The notes under the pieces: generated by a model
The model's input: the letters and a program-made list of their open reading frames with translations, nothing else
The model's database searches: none
What the model was told of the DNA's origin: nothing
Translations under genes and position numbers: made by a program
Part shown: positions 38,294 through 46,104 of the stretch, piece after piece
How the letters are laid out: each line of letters begins with the position of its first letter
Numbering within the stretch: position 1 is the first letter of the stretch
Source: CAZOOK01 sp964581385
Lineage (GTDB): Bacteria > Pseudomonadota > Gammaproteobacteria > Nevskiales > Nevskiaceae
Assembly (NCBI GenBank): GCA_964581385.1
Contig: CAZOOK010000015.1
Location: 69,596-133,595 of the forward strand
Direction of reading: 5' to 3'
Length of the DNA: 64,000 nt

Positions 38294-38380
38294 CTTGAAG
38301 ATACCCGAGGGTGGGCGCGAAACTATAGCAAGTCGGCACCCCGCTCAGAACGCCTTCGCGATTCGAAACTCGCGGTCAGC
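38294..38380. repeat. Element C, copy 2
   Basis: This copy is related to 33522-33607 over about 85 bases (gggtgggcgcgaaactatagc then agaacgccttcgcgattcg). It follows rmuC and precedes a hairpin terminator and element A1. Confidence 0.55.
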
Positions 38381-38414
38381 CGTTTCCCTTGCCGGCACAT
38401 AAAAAAACGCTTCC

Positions 38415-38442
38415 GCCCGTCAAGGCCTGACGGGCCGTTTTC
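38415..38442 (+). terminator. Hairpin terminator after rmuC / element C2
   Basis: GCCCGTCA, loop aggcc, TGACGGGC, then cgttttt. A perfect 8-bp stem with a T-run on the + strand fits rho-independent termination. Confidence 0.65.
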
Positions 38443-38491
38443 CTTGATGTTTCGCATTCGGCCGCTCCGCGGGTGCGCTGTGCCCGCATAT

Positions 38492-38604
38492 GCTCTGAGC
38501 CCTCCGGCTTTCAGCCGGACCGTGTCGTCGTCGCTACGCGATCGAGCCGCTGCACGATTTTACTCTGCGGGTTTAGCCACGGGGCCTTCCGCGCTCCGCG
38601 CGGA
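38492..38604 (+). repeat. Element A1 with two hairpins
   Basis: Hairpin 1 is CCGGCT-ttc-AGCCGG (38504-38518), followed by the shared accgtgtcgtcgtcgc. Hairpin 2 is CCGCGC-tcc-GCGCGG (38589-38603). Both stems vary in a compensatory way between copies A1, A2 and A3. The 3' end of the Xre gene on the opposite strand runs into this element. Confidence 0.7.
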
Positions 38605-39003
38605 CTCTGCTTGATCCCACGATTCAAAAAAAGTCTTCACCACGCTTCGCGTAAATTTACTGCGCGATGTGCCATCCGATTCCCGATCGGCCTCATCCGC
38701 CTGCTCGACCGCATCAAAGAGATAGTCCGCCATCGCGCTACGGCGCCTTCTGGCCGCCGCCTCCCCGCAAATCAACCAGAGCGGGTCGACCCGGAAGTTC
38801 TGATTCAGGTTTTCGACGATCTGGAGCGGCACATCACGCAACCCTCGCTCCCAGTTGCGATAGGTATGCATGGGCACATCGAGCTTGGCCGCGAACTCCG
38901 CCTGGGACAGATCGAGACGCCGCCGCACGTCAGCCAGCCGTCGACCAATTTCGCGCTTGATAGTACTGGTCATTCGATCCAAATCGACGTTTTGGTAGTC
39001 CAA
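38560..39003 (-). CDS. Xre-type helix-turn-helix regulator
   Basis: The protein has 147 residues with one HTH domain (RRRLDLSQAEFAAKLDVPMH then TYRNWERGLRDVP). The start is taken at 39003; an ATG at 38973 (MTSTIKRE) is also good. The C-terminal residues (ESARSAEGPVAKPAE) are encoded by the reverse of repeat element A1, so the natural end may have been replaced when the gene was inserted there. It lies 107 bases downstream of the PLD-like gene on the same strand and probably regulates it. Confidence 0.75.
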   Translation of the reverse strand: MDYQNVDLDRMTSTIKREIGRRLADVRRRLDLSQAEFAAKLDVPMHTYRNWERGLRDVPLQIVENLNQNFRVDPLWLICGEAAARRRRSAMADYLFDAVEQADEADRESDGTSRSKFTRSVVKTFFESWDQAESARSAEGPVAKPAE

Positions 39004-39110
39004 CGCAGACCGTTGTCGCCGACATAATTGCGGGCGGCAATAGGGCCAAGCGTCATCAATTGTTCAAACAAGCGACTACCGTTGTTCACCAAAATTTTCG
39101 TCGGCGGGAT

Positions 39111-40085
39111 TCACCCAGCGCCCCGAGCTCTTTGGATGGCGGGCCATCCGCTGAGTAACGCCATAGATATCTCCCACGGAATTTCGCGACACGAGTGCGG
39201 CACAATCTGGGCCTTCCACCCAGCTCTTTTTGCAAGCGCCTTAAATGCAGCCCACTTAATAGAGTCTGCTGCGCTTTCGCCGCGTAAAACGGAAAAGACG
39301 CGAGCTTGTCCTCCTGGCTCCGCATCGATGTCACAAATCGTCCCGTGCCGCTTGACCTCCACCTTGTTGGAGCTCCAAGTTGGCATCCGGATTTGAAGAA
39401 CAATATCGCCCTTCTTGCACTGCGCATTGAACTTGGACCTGTGGTTCTTGTACCACCAAAACCAGCTAACCTCGTGTCCTGCCTTTGCGTGCCTCATCTC
39501 CGCCTGCTTCGTGCTTGATTCACACCATGATTCGTCATCGGGGAACTCCTTCTCCTCGGTAACCAACAGCCAACTCCGCAGCGGCTGTGGCGCGCTACGC
39601 GTGCTCTTCCTTTTTCCGCCCCCGGCGGGGCCTGTGCGTACAACAGGAAGTGCTTCGATTCTTGTCAGAAAGTCATCGTCAATCAGTCTCGCTTTGGGGG
39701 ATTTTGTCAGATAATCAACGAAACTCATGGCCTGACTCACCGCGTGCGGGTCGTTGGAGTAAGCCATGCACTCAACGAGAAGTTCCCGCGAAGAGATGGA
39801 GGCGTTGGCAGAGCCGACATACACGCCCGCCCCCAGCACATAGACTTTCGCGTGCAATCCCTGCAGCGAATAAACCTTTGCTTTGGCCTCGTATGCCCGC
39901 CGAAGTGCTCCCGCGTCCGTCTGGCCGGATCCAATAGCTCCGTCGGTCGCGTCGACAACCAGTACGTCTCCTTTAGAAAAATGGAGTCCTTCATCGCACG
40001 CAAAATATGCTGCGGCAATATTCCGTGGTTTCCTCTTCCAAGCGATTGACAGGATTTTCCACACATTGCCTTGGACAATTCGCAT
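39111..40085 (-). CDS. Phospholipase D-like protein with one incomplete HKD motif
   Basis: The protein has 324 residues. The PLD-like motif is LHAKVYVLGAGVYVGSANAS (His78, Lys80, Asn94); the Asp expected four residues after Lys80 is Gly85, a substitution seen in some stand-alone PLD-like proteins. A second HKD box is absent, so activity would require a dimer. The C-terminal half holds a Trp-rich stretch (VSWFWWYKNHRSKF) and is unassigned. PLD-like nucleases of this kind occur in defence islands. With the Xre gene it makes a leftward cargo unit between repeats A1 and A2. Confidence 0.7.
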   Translation of the reverse strand: MRIVQGNVWKILSIAWKRKPRNIAAAYFACDEGLHFSKGDVLVVDATDGAIGSGQTDAGALRRAYEAKAKVYSLQGLHAKVYVLGAGVYVGSANASISSRELLVECMAYSNDPHAVSQAMSFVDYLTKSPKARLIDDDFLTRIEALPVVRTGPAGGGKRKSTRSAPQPLRSWLLVTEEKEFPDDESWCESSTKQAEMRHAKAGHEVSWFWWYKNHRSKFNAQCKKGDIVLQIRMPTWSSNKVEVKRHGTICDIDAEPGGQARVFSVLRGESAADSIKWAAFKALAKRAGWKAQIVPHSCREIPWEISMALLSGWPAIQRARGAG

Positions 40086-40269
40086 GTTTTGTTCCTGAAA
40101 GCTGGACTATTGAGGCTATGGCAGGCGTAAAGTACGCACCATCGCTAAGGACCGGATGATGCCGGCCGAAGCTCCCCACAATTCTATCGATCAGCAAGTT
40201 ACCCCGCCGCAATAGGCTCCCCGATATCTGCCGCTCTCCGATTCCGGAAAGGGCTGTCAGTGACGGATG

Positions 40270-40455
40270 GGTAATTCATCGGCGATCGCGGTCAGTTTGC
40301 TTGACGATAGTCCTCAAGTAAATCCGTACCTCAGCAATCTGTTGAGCCCTCCGCCCTTGGGCGGACCGTGTTGTCGTCGCGATGCGATCGAGCCGCCTTT
40401 GGCGTCTCGCCCCTGTCGGCATAGCCACTGGGCCTTCCGCGCTCCGCGCCGCCTG
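40270..40455 (+). repeat. Element A2 with two hairpins
   Basis: Hairpin 1 is CCGCCC-tt-GGGCGG (40351-40364). Hairpin 2 is CCGCGC-tcc-GCGCCG (40437-40451, one mismatch). Upstream of hairpin 1 about 75 bases (ggcgatcgcggtcagtttgc) match copy A3 at 47913. The element leads into element B2. Confidence 0.7.
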
Positions 40456-40668
40456 ATCATTCGATCACCCGGAAGTAGTCACTCTCGCTCCCGAGTCGAG
40501 CCCGCGCGGTCGCTGCCGCATCGCGCAGCGGATAAGCACACATCCAGCAGCAAAGGCAGACGGCCGCTCCGCGGGTTTGTCGTATTCGCTAATGGGCGCC
40601 GCCCCTCGCGCGTACAAGCATCGATCCTCACGCTTTCGCGTTCGTCTGCCTCCGGTCGCTACGGGTCC

Positions 40669-40713
40669 GTTCGACGGCTCGACACCGCTCCGAGCCGACG
40701 AGCCGGGGCCGGC
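40669..40713 (+). repeat. Element B2: 7-bp stem, 9-nt loop
   Basis: Stem CGGCTCG (40675-40681) pairs with CGAGCCG (40691-40697) around loop acaccgctc, followed by acgagccggggccggc. GCTCCGCGGG is at 40565-40574. About 150 upstream bases also resemble the region before B1. The next gene starts 178 bases after the stem. Confidence 0.75.
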
Positions 40714-40875
40714 GAATGCTTGCACTTGCTACCCCCGCCCTCGCCGCCGGGGGCTCGCGGGGCTGGCGCCCCTGCTTCCAGCAGAAGCAAAGGCAAACCG
40801 CGCTTTTCAACCATTTCCAACCTTTTCGAGCGGAGTTCACCAAGCCCGGCTCGAACCTAATCAAGGAGTCCCACC

Positions 40876-41775
40876 GTGGCTGCTGATTCCCCCACCGCAC
40901 TTTTTGAAACCGACATCGAATCCGTCGACACCCACCCGCAGCGCAAACTTGCCGAGGGCTACGACGCACTTTGGCCGCGTTTCCTCGCTGCGTTCGACAC
41001 CGCTACGGCGCTCGCCGCTGGACTGCGCACGGATGAGACCCGGCTGACCGGCCGCGAAGATTACCTGTCGGCGTTCGACTGGGAACCCACGAATAACGAA
41101 AAGGGAAAGTCTCACATTGCACGCCGGATCATGAATACCTTGATCTGCCTGGCTGAAAAATCGTTCGCCGGTGATGGCGCGCGCCTGAACATCCACAGCG
41201 AAACCGAAGTCGAGCCGTGGTTTGAAAGTGACGGGGATTACCGCCGCCCCACGATCCGCGATGATTTCCGACCCTCTGCGTTTTGGGCGCAGCTCGAAAA
41301 GCATTTCGGCGGCGATCACGGCAAGACCCTTGCCTACCAGCAGGCCGCCGCAGTCATCGTCGACGAACTCAATCTGTTACGCAGGACTGAAATGCGGCGC
41401 GTCGGCGGTGCAGTCGAACTTGAAAAGCACATTTACACCGAGAAGGCGATCAGCGGTGGCGGCCGGCACGTCAGTTATCACTACGAATCCGGTCTGCAAA
41501 AGCTCGGAATCGGATTGTCGACGTTTCTGGCCTGGACCGGGCGCGAGGACGGCGCGGCGCTGGGACGAACCCTGCTGCATCAGCTCACCACCCATTGCCG
41601 CTATGGCAACGGCTTTGCCTCGCGCACGCGCTATCACGCCGGACCGTTCGAGATCATCTATTTCTACGAAAAGCTGGTGATCCGCGTTGCGATTGATCTG
41701 GCCGAACAGCTCAACGAATTCGTCGGGCTTTACAGTGAAAAGCTGCGCGAGCAGCACGCGGGCGCCGGGCAATGA
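40876..41775 (+). CDS. DUF4942-like protein, partner of the methyltransferase-helicase
   Basis: The protein has 299 residues with a GTG start after a good AAGGAG site. It contains RRTEMRRVGGAVELEKHIYT and a C-terminal part HAGPFEIIYFYEKLVIRVAI, which resembles DUF4942 proteins of conjugative plasmids; I hold this assignment at moderate level. No catalytic motif is visible. Its stop overlaps the start of the methyltransferase-helicase gene (ATGA), so the products should be made together. It lies downstream of elements A2 and B2 and may be part of an anti-restriction or DNA-processing unit expressed early after transfer (inference). Confidence 0.6.
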   Translation: MAADSPTALFETDIESVDTHPQRKLAEGYDALWPRFLAAFDTATALAAGLRTDETRLTGREDYLSAFDWEPTNNEKGKSHIARRIMNTLICLAEKSFAGDGARLNIHSETEVEPWFESDGDYRRPTIRDDFRPSAFWAQLEKHFGGDHGKTLAYQQAAAVIVDELNLLRRTEMRRVGGAVELEKHIYTEKAISGGGRHVSYHYESGLQKLGIGLSTFLAWTGREDGAALGRTLLHQLTTHCRYGNGFASRTRYHAGPFEIIYFYEKLVIRVAIDLAEQLNEFVGLYSEKLREQHAGAGQ

Positions 41776-44700
41776 GCGCGGGATCAAAGTGGTACGGCGA
41801 CCTCGCCGCATTGCCGAGCCTTGGCGCGACGCTACAGAAAGCCGCCACGCTCGGCGAGCTGCATGAGGCGCGGCGCCAGAATCTCGCGCAGTTCTGGACC
41901 CCCACGCCGGTCGCGGCGCTGGTGTGGCGCATCGCCTTGGAGGCGATCGACAAAGCATTGAAACGAAAACCCGGCGCAAAGGTGCGATTGATCGACACGT
42001 CGATCGGCAGCGGACGCCTGGTGCAGTTCGCGGACCCGGCGCTGCACAGCGTCGACGGCGTCGATGTGCACGAGGTGTCGGTTTCAGCGCTGAGTGATCG
42101 CCTCCTTGCTGCGGGATTTGAATTCACGATGCACACCGCCGGCATGGAGCAGATAAAAGCGGGACGCGGACATTACGGCGTCGCACTGATCAATCCGCCT
42201 TTTTCCCTGCACATGGAAACGGCTCTGCTGGAGCCGTACGCCTGCACCGCGCACGGCCGCTTCGGTCCCAACAGCAGCGCGCTTTCGCATGCCTACGCAC
42301 TGCATCAGGCGCTCGACCTTGCGGACGTGGTGGTTGCCATCCTGCCGCGCGGCTACGCCAATGATGCGTTCGCCGAACGGGTTGGCGGGAGTCGATTGCG
42401 CGCGCTGCTGCATCTGCCGGGCGCGGCGTTCGCAGACGAGGGTACGCAAGTCGCTACCTCGATTCTCGTCTACGGCCGCGAACGGGTGAGCACCCCTGCG
42501 GCGGAGCTACGGATTCAGTCACTTGACGATGCACTGCCGCCGTTCGAGTTGGACTGCATGACGACGGCCGAATCCCACGGCAGACCGCTGGCGGTGCGGA
42601 CCTGCGAGCACGGAACACCAGCAATCACACTGCCGGCCACCGGCGATCGCAAAGTCCGGGTAGTGCGTCGTGGTTCGCAGATCAAACTTGGATTCCGCTG
42701 CGGTCTGACGCAAGCCCGAGTCATGAATGCACTGCTGCGCCGTCAGATCGATCGCTACGCTGATCCTTCGCACCGCTATCCGGCCGGCATCGACACTGAA
42801 GGACAAGGAATCCTCGATATCGAGCTGCACTTGATGCAAGCCGACCCGCTCGGAAGTTTCCAGCAGTTGCTTTCGAAGATCGCTCAAGTCGGCGGGGTGC
42901 CCAGTATCGATGCCGGCTTTCTGCCGTACATTCGGCGGCGCTTGCGCCGGCTGACTGTTGAGCGCACGCCGATACGGCACAGCATCCTCGTTCCCGCCGG
43001 CGGCGATCTTCGCCAGGACCTCGACAACGCAGAGACACTCACCGCCACCGCCCGTCACGCGCACCTGCTGGACCCGCACCGCTGGGGATCGCCGCGCATT
43101 GCAGCCGGCGCTGCCGTGACGCTGCACCGATCCATCGAACCAGACGGCGAGTATTTTCATTACTCACAAGGTGGCGTCACCGCGCGACTGAGCCGCGCCG
43201 AGCTGCTGGATCGTTTCGAGCTGCCGGCGATCGCCGCCAGTGTCGACGAAGCCGATCAATGGATCGTTCGTTACGAAGGACGTGCAAAGGCGTTTCCACA
43301 GCACGCCGCGCTGCTCCGCCGTCGCGCGCACGCCCTGGGCCTTCATCGCTGGCTGAGCTGGGGATTCCAGCTCGACGACGTGATCGAAATGTCGATGACG
43401 GCCGGCGGGAAAGTCATCGGTGGCCACGCGATGGGCCTGGGCAAAGCACGCATGGCCGTGAGCCTGTGCCTGCTCGGACAGGGGCAATACAACCTGATCG
43501 TCGTCGAAGCCTCGCTGATCGACGAATTTACGGCCGAGCTGCGAACGCTTGGCGTCGACCGGAGCCAATGGCAGGTCATCGATTCGCCGCCATCGCTTAA
43601 CGAACTTCGACAGATCAATCTGATCAGTTACACGCGCCTGCGGATGCCGGTACATCAACAGCGGCCGAAGGCGACGTATGCGAAAGCGCTGCGCGGCCGG
43701 CTGCACACCGTCATCGCCGACGAAGCGCATTGCGTCTCGAACGACGAATCCGACCAGGTCCGCGCGCTGTACTGCCTGCGTCCGAAGCGTCGCTACGGAC
43801 TCACCGGCACGCCCTGCGGCAACTATCCGCGCTCGCTGCTGCCTCTGATCGTGTGGGTGGCTGGCGACGGTACCGCCGCGCAGGTCTACGGCCGCCGGCG
43901 GCCGTATATGACCCCGGAGCTGCTGCGCACGATGATCGACGCCCGGCGCGGCGTCGATGTGTTCCGGGAGAAGTTCGTGACGGTGGAGTGGTGCACCTAC
44001 GAATGGGCCGAGAGCATGACCGAGGGCGCCAAGCGCGAAGTGCCGACCCTGTCGAGCCTCGATGCGTATCGCGCTTATGCCGGACGCTTCGTGCTGCGCC
44101 GGTTATGGGAAGAACCGGAAGTCGCCCGGTACATCCGCATCCCGACGCCGGATATCCAGACCATCGAACTGGAATGGGACGACGCCCACCTTGCCTACTA
44201 CCTCGCGGTGGCGGAGGAATTCGCGCAGTGGTGGCGCGCTGCGCGCAGCGGCGCGGTGCGCGATGGCAAGCGGGTTAACCTCGTCGCCATCCTCGCGCGC
44301 CTGGGCGCGGTGTTCCAGGCCGCCAATTATCCGCAAGGGCTCGATGGTCCGGCCGGCGCTTACGCGCCGCTGACCAGCAAGCAGCGTACCGTCGTCGATT
44401 ACCTTGCCGGCAATCACGCCGCCGGCCGCAAGACCATCGTCTTTGCAACTTCCCCGAATCTGCTTTCTCTGCTCGCCGGTCAGCTGGACGCGCGCGGAGT
44501 CGAATCCGTGCTGTATACCGGACGGGTTCCGCTCAGGCGGCGCACGCTGGAATTGAACCAGCGGTTTCGCCATGGATCCTGCTCGACGCTGCTGGCGAGT
44601 TTTGGCGTCGGCCAAGCCGGTCTGAATCTGCCGCAGGCATCCGATGAAGTCTTCTATAACCGCTGCTGGAGCCCCCGCCAGGAACAGCAGGCGCTCTACC

Positions 44701-44960
44701 GCGCGTTGCGGCCGCAGCAGAAAAACGAGTTGCGCGTCGCCCGATTCCATCTGCGCGGCTCGCTCGATCAGTACATGGCGCGCATGGTGGCGATGAAGGT
44801 CGACGCCAGCAGAGCGGGTCTGGACTGGGGAACGCCAGAGTATTCCGCGCACGATTTCGAGCACTGGCTGTCGATTCTCGACAGCTTCTGCAACGAAATC
44901 GCGCAGCTTCGCAACATCAAACGCCACGACCTCAAGGAGCACTTGTGCCATGCCGCCTAA
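41772..44960 (+). CDS. Methyltransferase-SF2 helicase fusion protein
   Basis: The protein has 1062 residues. Residues 30-290 are an N6-adenine methyltransferase-like domain: RQNLAQFWTPTPVAALVWR, LIDTSIGSGRLVQFADP and the catalytic ALINPPFSLHM. The C-terminal half is a SNF2/strawberry-notch-like helicase: AMGLGKARMAVSL (the usual GKT/S is GKA), DEAH box IADEAHCVSND, YGLTGTPCGN, and C-terminal motifs LASFGVGQAGLNLPQA and QEQQALYRALRPQ. No nuclease domain is seen, so it is not a complete type ISP restriction enzyme. Such fusions occur on conjugative elements, where they may modify or protect the entering DNA (inference). Confidence 0.85.
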   Translation: MSAGSKWYGDLAALPSLGATLQKAATLGELHEARRQNLAQFWTPTPVAALVWRIALEAIDKALKRKPGAKVRLIDTSIGSGRLVQFADPALHSVDGVDVHEVSVSALSDRLLAAGFEFTMHTAGMEQIKAGRGHYGVALINPPFSLHMETALLEPYACTAHGRFGPNSSALSHAYALHQALDLADVVVAILPRGYANDAFAERVGGSRLRALLHLPGAAFADEGTQVATSILVYGRERVSTPAAELRIQSLDDALPPFELDCMTTAESHGRPLAVRTCEHGTPAITLPATGDRKVRVVRRGSQIKLGFRCGLTQARVMNALLRRQIDRYADPSHRYPAGIDTEGQGILDIELHLMQADPLGSFQQLLSKIAQVGGVPSIDAGFLPYIRRRLRRLTVERTPIRHSILVPAGGDLRQDLDNAETLTATARHAHLLDPHRWGSPRIAAGAAVTLHRSIEPDGEYFHYSQGGVTARLSRAELLDRFELPAIAASVDEADQWIVRYEGRAKAFPQHAALLRRRAHALGLHRWLSWGFQLDDVIEMSMTAGGKVIGGHAMGLGKARMAVSLCLLGQGQYNLIVVEASLIDEFTAELRTLGVDRSQWQVIDSPPSLNELRQINLISYTRLRMPVHQQRPKATYAKALRGRLHTVIADEAHCVSNDESDQVRALYCLRPKRRYGLTGTPCGNYPRSLLPLIVWVAGDGTAAQVYGRRRPYMTPELLRTMIDARRGVDVFREKFVTVEWCTYEWAESMTEGAKREVPTLSSLDAYRAYAGRFVLRRLWEEPEVARYIRIPTPDIQTIELEWDDAHLAYYLAVAEEFAQWWRAARSGAVRDGKRVNLVAILARLGAVFQAANYPQGLDGPAGAYAPLTSKQRTVVDYLAGNHAAGRKTIVFATSPNLLSLLAGQLDARGVESVLYTGRVPLRRRTLELNQRFRHGSCSTLLASFGVGQAGLNLPQASDEVFYNRCWSPRQEQQALYRALRPQQKNELRVARFHLRGSLDQYMARMVAMKVDASRAGLDWGTPEYSAHDFEHWLSILDSFCNEIAQLRNIKRHDLKEHLCHAA

Positions 44961-45204
44961 ATCCGACCACATCGATGCAACGGTCACGCTCGGCGACGGC
45001 GTTGCCGTCATCCGCGAGACCGGCTCATCACGTCCGCACGTCGTCGGTGTTCTCAGTGTCGAATGCGACGACGACGGACGCCCTGTGCGGGTCTTTCTCG
45101 ACCAGATGGTACACCGGCCGCAGCACCGGACCCTCGGCCCGTGGCGCGTTTGGGGCGCGATCAGCTCGATTCTCGAAATGCCCAATCCGTCACCCGCAAA
45201 TTAG
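44950..45204 (+). CDS. Small unknown protein of the methyltransferase-helicase operon
   Basis: The protein has 84 residues. Its ATG lies inside the last codons of the helicase gene (11-base overlap), so it is translationally coupled. The sequence is soluble with an early beta-like stretch (VTLGDGVAVIRETGSSRPHV) and a C-terminal helix region. I recognise no family. Confidence 0.6.
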   Translation: MPPKSDHIDATVTLGDGVAVIRETGSSRPHVVGVLSVECDDDGRPVRVFLDQMVHRPQHRTLGPWRVWGAISSILEMPNPSPAN

Positions 45205-45207
45205 GAA

Positions 45208-45462
45208 ATGAACAAAATGAAAACCTTTACCGTGTCATGGCTGATCGACGTCGGTGCTGATACCCCCGAAGAAGCCGCGCGCAAGGCACTTGAAATCCAG
45301 CGTGATCCTCAATCCTTGGCAGTCCATTTTTCAGTTGAGGATCGCGACACCGGAAAGACCTATGAGATTGACCTGCTCGATCGCACACTGGGCGCCGCCG
45401 ATGACGAGCGTGACAGCGATCCGGCTCCTGCGTCGGGAATTGGCCGTTCCGGTACGCACTGA
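45208..45462 (+). CDS. Small unknown protein of mobile elements
   Basis: The protein has 84 residues starting at 45208 (an alternative ATG at 45217 gives MKTFTVSWLIDVGAD). The pattern TVSWLIDVGADTPEEAARKA followed by SVEDRDTGKTYEIDL is a compact alpha/beta design that I have seen in hypothetical proteins of conjugative elements; no function is known. It follows the previous gene after three bases and ends the operon that starts at 40876. The acidic tail is probably disordered. Confidence 0.6.
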   Translation: MNKMKTFTVSWLIDVGADTPEEAARKALEIQRDPQSLAVHFSVEDRDTGKTYEIDLLDRTLGAADDERDSDPAPASGIGRSGTH

Positions 45463-45532
45463 ATTGCCGCGCCGGCACTCTGAGGGAACGGCGGACGTGC
45501 TGCAAAGGGCAAGACCAGTGCAGCGCGCCGTA

Positions 45533-45573
45533 TCGTCGCCTGCGATAAAGCGGCAGCCTACGAACGGGGGTGC
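45533..45573 (+). repeat. Element B6, degenerate copy
   Basis: Stem CGCCTGC (45537-45543) and GCAGCCT (45553-45559) with a 9-base loop gataaagcg; five of seven pairs form. The following acgaacgggggtgc is a variant of acgagccggtgcc. The next start codon is 89 bases downstream. Confidence 0.5.
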
Positions 45574-45648
45574 TGCACCCTTTGCGCACGTCCTCATGCC
45601 GTCCCCTCCCCCGAGTGCTGCGCAATTCGCGCGTACCGGAGTACACCA

Positions 45649-45918
45649 ATGTCCCCCATGTCTCCAGACACCGCACCAGTCACCGATTACCGTCCGCTCA
45701 ACGGCAAGATGCGGCAGCGCTACAACCCCGAGGTCAAATCCAGCGCCTTGATTCTGTGGCGGATGCGATTCGGTGGCCAGAGAAAGATATCGAAGGTCTT
45801 GAGCCGGCGGTTCGGCATCGATTTGAACGAGTGGACGGTGCATGAATGGATTCAGGGCGTTCAGCAGGACTTGGATCCGCTGGATTTCATCGCCGCACTG
45901 GTGAAACCGACGACGTAA
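45649..45918 (+). CDS. Small helix-turn-helix protein
   Basis: The protein has 89 residues. A transposase-like HTH is suggested by MRQRYNPEVKSSALILWRMR and KVLSRRFGIDLNEWTVHEWI. It is too short for a transposase and no inverted repeats flank it, so a DNA-binding regulator is more likely. Element B6 lies 89 bases upstream of the ATG. It is the last + strand gene before a leftward cargo gene. Confidence 0.6.
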   Translation: MSPMSPDTAPVTDYRPLNGKMRQRYNPEVKSSALILWRMRFGGQRKISKVLSRRFGIDLNEWTVHEWIQGVQQDLDPLDFIAALVKPTT

Positions 45919-46104
45919 GTCCGTTGGCGAACGTAGCTTCGGATTGGTCAGACCGATTTAGTGCTGACGTGCCAATTCCGGCCGGTCACGACCGTCAGCT
46001 TTCGGTTGGCTCTACGCCAGGCTCACCCGCGGCTCTGCCGACACGCCGAAGGCGCGGAGGCAGGGACGTCGGGTGTAGCCTGTTGCTGGGCGACCGGCCG
46101 CGAA

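Noticed and set aside
45649..45918. Transposase of an insertion sequence
   Set aside because: Only a short HTH is present, with no catalytic domain and no terminal inverted repeats.
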